Positions 1 to 6,843 of a stretch of 7,769 nt of DNA are shown one piece after another. How positions within the stretch are numbered: position 1 is the stretch's first letter; every line of letters starts with the position of its first letter. The notes beneath the pieces are model-generated. The model saw only the letters and a program-made list of their open reading frames with translations. It made no database searches and had not been told where the DNA came from. Both the position numbers and the translations under genes were made by a program. Source of the DNA: an uncultured Verrucomicrobium sp. (GTDB lineage Bacteria > Verrucomicrobiota > Verrucomicrobiia > Methylacidiphilales > GAS474); assembly GCA_903889845.1 (NCBI GenBank), contig CAISZB010000343.1:1-7769 (forward strand), in the 5' to 3' direction.

Positions 1-2826
1 CTCCCCCTGCCGCAGTCCCTGGCCCGGGAGACGACGCTCCTTTCCATCGGCATGACGCTGCCGCAGCCGCGCGAGGCGTGGCTGGCCCGGCTGGAGGCGG
101 CGGGCTACCAGCGGGAAGGCGAGGTGCAGGCGCACGGCCAGTTCAGCGTCCGGGGCGCGGTCGTCGATCTCTTCTCGTGGACGGCGCCGCTGCCGGTCCG
201 GACGGAGTGGGACGGGGACGAGGTGGTCTCCCTCCGCGAGTTCGATCCCGGGACGCAGCGCTCCGTCGCCTCCCTCGACGAGGTCGAGGTCAGCCTCATC
301 AAAGTCCTGGGCGGCCCCGCCTCCGGCGCCGGGATCGCCGACCTGGGCGGGGCGACGCTCCGCGAATACCTCCCGGAGGGGACGGTGACGCTCTGCCTCG
401 ACGACCGGGACGCCGAGGCCGAGGGGGCGGTCCTGTTGCCGGGCCTCGAATTCTTCGCCCACGATTTCCTCCATGCCCGGAGCGGGGACTGGACGGCGCA
501 GGAGCGGCGGCGGGAACTCTTCCTCGACCACCTCCGGGGCTGGCTGGAGGAGGATTGGGAAGTCGTCCTGGCCTCGAACAACGAGGGGGAGGAGAAGCGC
601 CTTCGCGAAATTTTGACCGAGGAGAAGATCGACGCCTCCGCCGTCGCCTTCGTCCAGCGGCGGCTCCTGCGCGGGTTCGTCTGGCCCGCGGCGCGGCGCG
701 TCGTCCTGAGCGATGCGGAAATCTTCGGCCGCTACCAGACGCTCCGCGCCCTGCGGGGGAAGCAGGCCAAAGGTCAACATCGGACGACGCTCGCCGTACC
801 GCAGCGGGACGCCGGGGCCTTCGCCGAGTGGGGCGACGGCGACTTCGTCGTCCACCTCCACCACGGCATCGCCCGCTTTATGGGGATGAAGGCGTTGCCT
901 TCGACCCCTTCCGAAGCGGAGGGCGAGACGGAGGCCCTAGTCCTTCAGTTCGCCGACCAGGCCCGACTCTATGTGCCGCTGGAGGACGCCTACCTTGTCT
1001 CCCGCTATATGGGGGCTTCCAAGAAGGCCCCGAAGCTCGACCAACTCGGCGGGCCGCGCTGGGAGAAAGCGAAGGCCCAAGCGCGGAAGGCGGTGGCCGA
1101 GTACGCCGTCCAACTCCTCTCCACCCAGGCGGAGCGGGAGACCCGGACCGGCTTCGCCTTCCCGGGAGACGCCGACGTCCCGTGGCAGGCGGAGTTCGAG
1201 GAATCGTTCGTCTACGAGGAGACGCCCGACCAGCTCCGCGCCATTGCGGAGACGAAGCGGGACATGGAGTCGGCGAAGCCGATGGACCGCCTCATCTGCG
1301 GCGACGTCGGCTTCGGGAAGACCGAGGTGGCGATCCGCGCCCTCTTCAAGGCCGCCGCCGGGGGAAGGCAGGCCGCCCTCCTCGCGCCGACGACGGTCCT
1401 GGCGCAGCAGCATTACGAGACGCTGCGCGAGCGCTTCGCCGACTACCCCGTCCGGGTCGAGCAACTCAGCCGCTACCGGAAGCCGGAGGAGCAGCGCCGC
1501 GTCCTGGCCGGGCTGGCCGACGGCAGCGTCGACGTCGTCGTCGGGACCCATCGACTGCTCTCGAAGGATGTTTCGTTCAAGAACCTCGGCCTCGCGGTGA
1601 TCGACGAAGAGCAGCGCTTCGGGGTCGTCCAGAAGGAGCGCTTCAAGCAACTCTTCCGCCTCATCGACGTCCTCACCCTCTCCGCGACGCCGATCCCGCG
1701 CACCCTCTACCTGGCGATGACCGGGGCGCGCGACATGAGCGTGCTGGAGACGCCCCCGGCCAACCGCCAGTCGGTCGAGACGATCATCAGCCCTTACGAC
1801 GAGCGGGTGATCCGCTCCGCCATCGAGCGGGAGCTGGCCCGGCAGGGGCAGGTCTATTTCCTCTACAACCGCGTCCAGACCATCGAGCGGGTCGCTGCCC
1901 GGCTGCGGGAGTTGGTCCCGGGGGCCCGGGTCGAGATCGGCCACGGGCAGATGGACAAGCACGAGCTGGAGGAGGTCATGCGCCGCTTCGTCGCCGGGGA
2001 GACCGACGTCCTCCTCGCCACGACGATCATCGAGAGCGGCCTCGACATCCCCAACGCGAACACGATCCTCATCGACCGGGCCGACCGCTTCGGCCTCGCC
2101 GACCTCTATCAGCTCCGGGGCCGCGTCGGGCGCTCGACGGCGAAGGCCCACGCCTATCTCTTCCTCCCGCGCGACCTCTCCGGGGCCGGGAACGCCCGGA
2201 AGCGCCTCGGGGCGATGCGGCAATACGCCCAGCTCGGCTCCGGGTTCAAGCTGGCGATGCGCGACCTGGAGATCCGCGGGGCGGGGAACCTCCTGGGCAC
2301 GGCGCAGAGCGGCCACATCACGGCGATCGGCTTCGACCTCTATTGCCACCTGCTGAAAAAGGCCGTCGCCCGGATCAAAGGGGGGAAGGCGCCGACCGAC
2401 CCCGCCGAGTGCCGCCTCCAGCTCGACTTCGTCGCCCTCCACCGGGCCGAGGCGACCGACGCCCGGCCTCCCGCCCTCCTTCCCGCCTCTTATCTGAAAG
2501 AGAGCCGCTGGCGCATCGAAGGCTACCGCCGCCTCGTCGAAGCCGCCGCGCCCGGGGACCTCGACGCCGTCCGGCGGGAGTGGCTCGACCGGCACGGAAA
2601 GTGGCCGGTCGAGGTGGAGCGGCTCCTTTCCGTCACGGAACTCCGGATTCTGGGCGCACAACGGGGCCTTTCCCTCGTCGAAACGCAGGGGGAGAAGCTG
2701 ATTTTGAAGCGGAATGGCGACTTCGTCATGATCGGGGGGAAGTTTCCCCGCTTGACGGGGGGGAGTCCTGAAAATAAGTTCGCCGAGATACGCCGATGGC
2801 TTCTTTCTTTCGAATCCGCGAACTAA
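1..2826 (+). CDS. mfd: Transcription-repair coupling factor Mfd (5' end outside window)
   Basis: ATP-driven DNA translocase that pushes stalled RNA polymerase off DNA and recruits UvrA for transcription-coupled nucleotide excision repair in the cytoplasm. The frame is open to base 1, and the first codons already match the family, so the ATG at 52 is internal. About 195 residues (end of the UvrB-like/UvrA-binding part) should lie upstream, judging from the Walker lysine position in E. coli Mfd (1148 aa). Counting codons from base 1: CarD-like RNA polymerase-interacting domain about 280-339 (GDFVVHLHHGIARF); Walker A GDVGFGKT 434-441; motif II DEEQ 535-538; SATPIPRT 561-568; motif VI QLRGRVGRS 704-712; the RecG-like translocation motif around LEIRGAGNLLG, near 757-767; then the C-terminal autoinhibitory domain to the stop at 2824. 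All helicase motifs are intact. The last 31 bases overlap the next gene, which suggests co-transcription. Family assignment is certain; the true start is not visible. Confidence 0.97.
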   Translation, partial: LPLPQSLARETTLLSIGMTLPQPREAWLARLEAAGYQREGEVQAHGQFSVRGAVVDLFSWTAPLPVRTEWDGDEVVSLREFDPGTQRSVASLDEVEVSLIKVLGGPASGAGIADLGGATLREYLPEGTVTLCLDDRDAEAEGAVLLPGLEFFAHDFLHARSGDWTAQERRRELFLDHLRGWLEEDWEVVLASNNEGEEKRLREILTEEKIDASAVAFVQRRLLRGFVWPAARRVVLSDAEIFGRYQTLRALRGKQAKGQHRTTLAVPQRDAGAFAEWGDGDFVVHLHHGIARFMGMKALPSTPSEAEGETEALVLQFADQARLYVPLEDAYLVSRYMGASKKAPKLDQLGGPRWEKAKAQARKAVAEYAVQLLSTQAERETRTGFAFPGDADVPWQAEFEESFVYEETPDQLRAIAETKRDMESAKPMDRLICGDVGFGKTEVAIRALFKAAAGGRQAALLAPTTVLAQQHYETLRERFADYPVRVEQLSRYRKPEEQRRVLAGLADGSVDVVVGTHRLLSKDVSFKNLGLAVIDEEQRFGVVQKERFKQLFRLIDVLTLSATPIPRTLYLAMTGARDMSVLETPPANRQSVETIISPYDERVIRSAIERELARQGQVYFLYNRVQTIERVAARLRELVPGARVEIGHGQMDKHELEEVMRRFVAGETDVLLATTIIESGLDIPNANTILIDRADRFGLADLYQLRGRVGRSTAKAHAYLFLPRDLSGAGNARKRLGAMRQYAQLGSGFKLAMRDLEIRGAGNLLGTAQSGHITAIGFDLYCHLLKKAVARIKGGKAPTDPAECRLQLDFVALHRAEATDARPPALLPASYLKESRWRIEGYRRLVEAAAPGDLDAVRREWLDRHGKWPVEVERLLSVTELRILGAQRGLSLVETQGEKLILKRNGDFVMIGGKFPRLTGGSPENKFAEIRRWLLSFESAN

Positions 2827-3782
2827 TCGCGATGTCGGGGGTGCTTGGGGGGCTCTTTTTGAGTGCCGCCGCCCCGCTCCACGCCCAGGTTGCCAACGGC
2901 ATCGCGGCGATCGTCAACGATTCCGTCATCCCCTTCAGCGAGGTCCAGAAGCAGGTGGAGGACACGGAGCGTTCCCTCCGCGACACCTACGACGGTCCCG
3001 TCCTGGTCGAGAAAATCAAGGAGGCCCGCCTCAACACGCTCCGCGCCCTCATCGAGCGGGAGTTGATCATCCAGGACGCGAAGACGCAGGGCCTCTTCAT
3101 CCCCGACAGCTACATCGAGGCGCGGCTGAAATCGATGATCCAGAACCAGTATGAGGGGGATCGCACCGCCTTCATCCGCACGATCCAATCGAACGGCATG
3201 TCCCTCTCCGAGGTGAAGAAGGGGTTCCGCGACAACGCCGCCATCGGGTACATGCGGCGGCACAATATCCCGGACAACATCGTCGTTTCCCCCTACCGGG
3301 TGGAGCAGTATTACCAGGACAACATCTCCCAGTTCACCGAGGAAGACCAGGCGAAGGTCGGCATCATCTTCCTGCGCCGCGCCCAGGACCCGACCCACGA
3401 CGCCCAGGTCCAGAAGATGGCCGAGGAGATCCTCTTCAAGCTCGATTCGGGCTCCGACTTCGCCGAGATCGCCCGCTCCTACTCCGAGGGGCCGCGCCGC
3501 GCCGACGGAGGCGACCTGGGCTGGGTGAAGCGGGGCGACCTGCGCGCGGAACTGGCGAAGGTCGCCTTTTCCCTCCAGCCCGGACAGATGAGCCGGATCG
3601 TCCCCTCCGACGACGGCTTCTACATCGTCCGCGTCGATGACACGAAGCGGGCCCGCGTCTCCTCGATGGGCGAGGTCCGCGCCGCGATCGAGCGGACCCT
3701 CCTCCAAGAGGAGCGGCAGCGCCTCCAGCAGAAGTGGATCGACGGCCTCCGCGCGAAGGCCTTCATTAAAACCAATTTTTAG
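2796..3782 (+). CDS. Secreted SurA/PpiC-type peptidyl-prolyl isomerase/chaperone, single parvulin domain
   Basis: Predicted periplasmic foldase of the SurA/PpiC family, 328 aa. Residues 1-30 look like a signal peptide: arginines at 6 and 8, hydrophobic run about 14-28, likely cleavage after LHA30. Residues 33-170 form a SurA-like N-terminal chaperone region, opening with ANGIAAIVNDSVIPFSEV. About 182-283 is one parvulin (rotamase) domain with DFAEIARSYSEGP, GGDLGW and the ending DDGFYIVRV, followed by a charged helix to the C-terminus. E. coli SurA has two parvulin domains in 428 aa; here there is one. Both usual fold histidines seem replaced (Ile190 for the His of HIL, Tyr276 for the His of GYHI), so it may act as a chaperone without isomerase activity. 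The ATG at 2796 lies inside mfd. It is preferred over the ATG at 2832 because the later start would remove the positively charged signal-peptide end. No clear Shine-Dalgarno sequence is seen, which fits translational coupling to mfd. Confidence 0.88.
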   Translation: MASFFRIRELIAMSGVLGGLFLSAAAPLHAQVANGIAAIVNDSVIPFSEVQKQVEDTERSLRDTYDGPVLVEKIKEARLNTLRALIERELIIQDAKTQGLFIPDSYIEARLKSMIQNQYEGDRTAFIRTIQSNGMSLSEVKKGFRDNAAIGYMRRHNIPDNIVVSPYRVEQYYQDNISQFTEEDQAKVGIIFLRRAQDPTHDAQVQKMAEEILFKLDSGSDFAEIARSYSEGPRRADGGDLGWVKRGDLRAELAKVAFSLQPGQMSRIVPSDDGFYIVRVDDTKRARVSSMGEVRAAIERTLLQEERQRLQQKWIDGLRAKAFIKTNF

Positions 3783-3789
3783 TTCCACC

Positions 3790-4710
3790 GTGGCCCAGGC
3801 CGCCCTCCCCGTCATCGCGATCACCCTCGGGGAACCCGCCGGGATCGGGCCGGAGGTCGTCGCCGCCGCGCTCCGCTCCCCCCGCCTGCGGTCGGTTCTG
3901 AAAGGCTTCCGTTACGAAGTCCTCGGCTCCACTCAAGGCGTCACGCCCGGAAAGCCGACGGCCCGTTCCGCCGCCCTGGCGTTGAAGGCCTTGGAGGACG
4001 CCGCCGCCGGATGGAAATCCGGGCGCTATGCCGCGATCGTCACCGGGCCGGTCCAGAAGGAGACCTTGATCAAGGCGGGGAAGGGCTTCCCCTATCCCGG
4101 TCAGACGGAATTCTTCGCCGCCCGCTGCGGCGTCCCGGACGACGAGGTGGTGATGGCGATGGCCTCGCCGAAGCTGACCGTGGCGCTCCTCTCCACCCAC
4201 CTCTCCCTCCGCGCCGCGCTGCGCAAGATCACGGCGCGGAAACTCCTCCGCGTCGTCGGGGAGACGGCCCTCTTCCTCCGCGCGACGGGGAAGGCCCGTC
4301 CCCGGATCGCCGTCGCCGGGGTCAATCCCCACGCCGGGGAGGGCGGCCTCTTCGGCGACGAGGAGGGGCGGCTCCTGGTCCCCGCCATCGCGAAGGCCCG
4401 CGCCGCCCATCCGGGCATCGACCTGAGCGGCCCCCACGTCCCCGACGCGATCTTCCGCCGCGCGTGGCAGGGGGAATTCGACGCCGTCGTCTGCGCCTAC
4501 CACGACCAAGGCCTCATCCCCTTCAAGCTCCTCGCCTTCCACGACGGGGTGAACGTCTCCCTGGGCCTCCCGCTGATCCGGACCTCCCCCGACCACGGCA
4601 CCGCCCTCGACCTCGCCGGGACGGGAAAGGCCGATCCGCGGAGCATGATCTCGGCGATCCGCCTTGCCGCTCAATTGGTAAAGGCTCGCCAACGGGAAAA
4701 AGTGCGGTAA
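3790..4710 (+). CDS. pdxA: 4-hydroxythreonine-4-phosphate dehydrogenase PdxA
   Basis: Oxidises 4-phosphohydroxy-L-threonine with NAD; after decarboxylation the product is used by PdxJ in DXP-dependent pyridoxal 5'-phosphate synthesis. The likely start is GTG at 3790, giving 306 aa beginning VAQAALPVIAITLGEPAGIG, where other PdxA proteins begin. An upstream in-frame ATG at 3637 would run 146 bases into the foldase gene and adds an unrelated Arg/Ser-rich stretch. Seen: EPAGIGPEVV 15-24, TGPVQK 85-90, GQTEFF 104-109, STHLSLR 135-141, NPHAGEGG 179-186, AYHDQGL 236-242, RTSPDHGTALDLAG 264-277. The three metal-binding histidines expected from E. coli PdxA (H166, H211, H266) correspond to H137, H181 and H238. 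The substrate motif normally GHTE reads GQTE (Gln105). The N-terminal half is shorter than in the 329-aa E. coli enzyme. It starts 7 bases after the foldase stop with no visible ribosome binding site, so reinitiation is likely. Confidence 0.95.
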   Translation: MAQAALPVIAITLGEPAGIGPEVVAAALRSPRLRSVLKGFRYEVLGSTQGVTPGKPTARSAALALKALEDAAAGWKSGRYAAIVTGPVQKETLIKAGKGFPYPGQTEFFAARCGVPDDEVVMAMASPKLTVALLSTHLSLRAALRKITARKLLRVVGETALFLRATGKARPRIAVAGVNPHAGEGGLFGDEEGRLLVPAIAKARAAHPGIDLSGPHVPDAIFRRAWQGEFDAVVCAYHDQGLIPFKLLAFHDGVNVSLGLPLIRTSPDHGTALDLAGTGKADPRSMISAIRLAAQLVKARQREKVR

Positions 4711-4728
4711 GCATACTCAGCCCCAGCC

Positions 4729-6018
4729 ATGAATGTTTCCGACCTGCGCGGCATCCTGACCTACGTTCCCCAGTTCCGGGAAAAGGTCTTCGTCATCGCC
4801 ATCGACGGCGCGATCGTCGCGCACGAGAATTTCCCGAACATCCTCCTCGACATCGCCGTGTTGCGGAGCCTGAACATCCGGATCGTCATCGTCCACGGCA
4901 TCGCCCGGCAGATGGAGGACCTTGCGGCCTCCTCCGGCACCGTCCTCTCCAACATCGACGGGACCGGCGTCACCGACGAGGCGACCTTGGCCGTCGCCCT
5001 CACGGCGGCGAACCGGGTGACGCACGAGATCATGGAGGGCCTGGCCTCGAACGACCTCCGGGCCTGCTACAGCAACGCCGTCATCGCCCACCCCTTCGGG
5101 ATCATCGGCGGCGTCGACCGGCAGTTCACGGGCCGGGTGGAGCGGCTCGATACGGCTTTCCTCAACGAGCTCCTCGACCGGGACATCACCCCCGTCGTCC
5201 CCCCCCTCGGCTTCGACGGGGAGGGGCGGACGTTCCGGGTGAACTCCGACGGCGTCGCGCAGACGATCGCCGAGGGGCTGCGGGCGGCGAAGCTGATCTA
5301 CCTCTCCCCCCAGCCGGGCCTCCTGCGGGGGGAGGGACTCATCAGCCAGATGTCGGTCCAGGAGGCGGAGGAATTCTTCCGGAAATCGCGGACGGAGATC
5401 CCCGAAGGCCTCCGGTCGAAGGTCGAGCACGGCATCCGGGCCTGCAAGAACGGCGTCGGGCGGTCCCATATCCTCGACGGGCGGCGGGACGAGGCGATCC
5501 TCGGCGAGGTCTTCTCCAAGGTCGGCATCGGGACCATGATCTACGCCAACGAGTACACCGCGATCCGGCGGGCGATGAAGAAGGACGTGGGCCGGATCCT
5601 CTCCCTGACGGAGGAATCCGTCCAGACGCAGGGCCTGGTGAAACGGACCCGGGCGGGGATCGTCGCGCAGTTATCCGACTACTACGTCTTCGAGATCGAC
5701 CGGAGCATCGCCGGATGCGTCGCCCTCCACGTCTACCCGGAGGAGAAGAAGGCCGAGATGGCCTGCCTCCACGTCAGCCGGGACCACGAGAACCAGGGGA
5801 TCGGCCGGAAGCTGATGCTCTTCGTCGAGACCCTGGCGAAGGAGAAGGGGGCGGAGCAGCTCTTCGCCCTCTCGACCCAGGCCTTCAATTATTTCCAGCA
5901 GAAGGGCGGCTTCCGCGAGGTGCCGACCGATTTCCTCCCCCCCGGACGGCGGGAGAAGTACGACCAGAGCGGGCGGAACTCCAAGGTGCTGGCGAAGGAT
6001 TTGAACGGGACGGAGTAG
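4729..6018 (+). CDS. argA: Amino-acid N-acetyltransferase (N-acetylglutamate synthase) ArgA, two-domain type
   Basis: Transfers acetyl from acetyl-CoA to L-glutamate, the first step of arginine biosynthesis. At 429 aa it is close to E. coli ArgA (443 aa) and aligns along its whole length. Residues about 16-275 are the amino-acid-kinase-fold domain (KVFVIAIDGAIVAHENFPNI 19-38, VHGIARQM 55-62, NSDGVAQTIAEGLRAAKLI 172-190). About 278-429 are the GNAT acetyltransferase domain (IRRAMKKDVGRILSL 279-293, EMACLHVSRDHENQGIGRKL 343-362, YFQQKGGF 388-395, SKVLAKDL 418-425). The stretch SHILDGRRDEAILGEVF followed by KVGIGTM (246-270) resembles the arginine-binding part of arginine-sensitive N-acetylglutamate kinases, so feedback inhibition by arginine is likely retained; this is inference. 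Divergences: HGIARQ replaces E. coli YGARPQ, and motif A has Glu354 where the usual [QR]xxGx[GA] has Arg/Gln. The start lies 18 bases after pdxA, with only weak purine runs before the ATG. Confidence 0.93.
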   Translation: MNVSDLRGILTYVPQFREKVFVIAIDGAIVAHENFPNILLDIAVLRSLNIRIVIVHGIARQMEDLAASSGTVLSNIDGTGVTDEATLAVALTAANRVTHEIMEGLASNDLRACYSNAVIAHPFGIIGGVDRQFTGRVERLDTAFLNELLDRDITPVVPPLGFDGEGRTFRVNSDGVAQTIAEGLRAAKLIYLSPQPGLLRGEGLISQMSVQEAEEFFRKSRTEIPEGLRSKVEHGIRACKNGVGRSHILDGRRDEAILGEVFSKVGIGTMIYANEYTAIRRAMKKDVGRILSLTEESVQTQGLVKRTRAGIVAQLSDYYVFEIDRSIAGCVALHVYPEEKKAEMACLHVSRDHENQGIGRKLMLFVETLAKEKGAEQLFALSTQAFNYFQQKGGFREVPTDFLPPGRREKYDQSGRNSKVLAKDLNGTE

Positions 6019-6043
6019 CGCGGCGATCCGCCAAACGTCCGGG

Positions 6044-6048
6044 AAGGA
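6044..6048 (+). promoter_or_regulatory. Shine-Dalgarno sequence of the FkbM methyltransferase gene
   Basis: AAGGA, within the purine run GGGAAGGAAAG, ends 9 bases before the ATG at 6058. It is the clearest ribosome binding site in the window and fixes the start of the methyltransferase. The genes just upstream have weak or no such site and seem to depend on coupling, so this gene looks independently translated. Confidence 0.7.
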
Positions 6049-6057
6049 AAGTCCTCC

Positions 6058-6819
6058 ATGTCGTTCCGCCTTCCCAGCCTCATCGTCGGACTGGCCCGCT
6101 ATGGGGGGGTCGTCGCCCTTCCCGGCCTCATTCTCTTCCTCGCCTGCAAGCTGATCGGAAGAAAGGCCCGGCTGGTGCTGAAATTCAAGCAGCACCGCTG
6201 GCTGGCCGCCACCGATCGTCCTTCCGGGCTGAATTTCTTCCATGAGGTGATCGTCAGGGAGAGTTACGGCGCGATCGCCGCCGATATTCGGGGCTTCTCC
6301 CATCCCCTCGTTCTCGACATCGGCGCCAACTGCGGTGCCTTCGCCCTCTGGACGCTCTCCGAGAATCCAGGGGCTCGGGTGATCAGCTTCGAGCCGGGAG
6401 GAGCCTTTGAAAATCTTGTAGCCAATCGGGAGCTTTTTCTGGAAGGGGAGCGACGGCGGGAAAGGACGGATCTCTGGCAGGCGGAACGATGCGCCGTCTC
6501 TTCGGTAAACGGGACCGCCCGCTTCGCCGACGACCCGGGTTCGAGCATGGGACGGTTGACCGGGGAAGGCGGACAGGAGGTGCCGGTGCGGAGGATCGAT
6601 TCGCTCGACCTGACTCCCGAAATTCTCAAGATCGATATCGAGGGGCACGAACTGGAGGCGTTGAAAGGGGCCGAACGAACACTGAAGACGACTCGGTTGA
6701 TCGTCCTCGAATACCACAGCGAGGCCCTCCATCGGGAATGCGCCGCCTTTCTGTGGGAAGCGGGCTTCGAGGTGAGGGAGGTGCCCGGCACCGAACTCCT
6801 GGTGGCGCGGCCTTCGTGA
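6058..6819 (+). CDS. FkbM-family SAM-dependent methyltransferase
   Basis: A 253-aa protein of the FkbM (Methyltransf_21) family, which methylates sugar hydroxyls or other small-molecule and glycan acceptors using S-adenosylmethionine. Seen: glycine-rich SAM motif VLDIGANCGAF 85-95; acidic post-strand motif FEPGG 111-115; RRIDSLDL 178-185 and ILKIDIEGHELEALKGAERT 189-208, the family hallmark; then LIVLEYHS 214-221 and a closing strand pair to RPS253. Residues about 17-33 are hydrophobic and followed by basic residues (GRKARLVLKFK), so the N-terminus may touch the membrane. This is weaker than a clear transmembrane helix. The acceptor cannot be named: no glycosyltransferase or sugar gene is beside it. 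A 120-base hand count (6361-6480) gives 70 G/C, against 84 for a sample of argA (5101-5220), and the codons include more AT-ending ones. This hints at a different history from the upstream genes. It ends 20 bases before the stop of the oppositely oriented gene. Confidence 0.88.
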   Translation: MSFRLPSLIVGLARYGGVVALPGLILFLACKLIGRKARLVLKFKQHRWLAATDRPSGLNFFHEVIVRESYGAIAADIRGFSHPLVLDIGANCGAFALWTLSENPGARVISFEPGGAFENLVANRELFLEGERRRERTDLWQAERCAVSSVNGTARFADDPGSSMGRLTGEGGQEVPVRRIDSLDLTPEILKIDIEGHELEALKGAERTLKTTRLIVLEYHSEALHRECAAFLWEAGFEVREVPGTELLVARPS

Positions 6820-6825
6820 AGGCCG
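6808..6825. terminator. Perfect inverted repeat at the convergent gene junction, possible terminator
   Basis: CGGCCTTC at 6808-6815 and GAAGGCCG at 6818-6825 are exact reverse complements. They can form a 7-bp stem with a four-base loop and span the stop codon of the methyltransferase gene. Neither strand has a clear run of U after the stem, so this is not a textbook intrinsic terminator. Its position between two converging genes suggests a transcription end for one or both. Confidence 0.4.
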
Positions 6826-6829
6826 ATTC

Positions 6830-6843
6830 AACCTACAACCTAC
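6830..6843. repeat. Tandem 7-base direct repeat (AACCTAC x2)
   Basis: AACCTAC occurs at 6830-6836 and again at 6837-6843, back to back and exact. The second copy contains the stop codon of the - strand gene (CTA at 6840-6842). It may be a small slippage duplication between the convergent genes; no function can be given. Confidence 0.6.

Noticed and set aside
937..2661. Long open frame of 574 codons on the - strand opposite mfd
   Set aside because: Its product is low-complexity (Gly/Val/Asp/Arg/Glu-rich) and shows no domain. It mirrors the GC-rich third positions of mfd, whose own product is certain.
78..2771. Second long + strand frame of 897 codons inside mfd
   Set aside because: The product is an Arg/Gly/Pro-rich shift of the mfd frame without any recognisable motif.
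2823..3824. 333-codon - strand frame opposite the foldase gene
   Set aside because: No domain, and it covers the whole of a clear SurA/PpiC gene, so it is a high-GC shadow.
4011..6245. 744-codon + strand frame crossing pdxA, argA and the methyltransferase start
   Set aside because: Arg/Pro/Gly-rich out-of-frame product crossing three gene boundaries; all three genes are certain or near certain in another frame.
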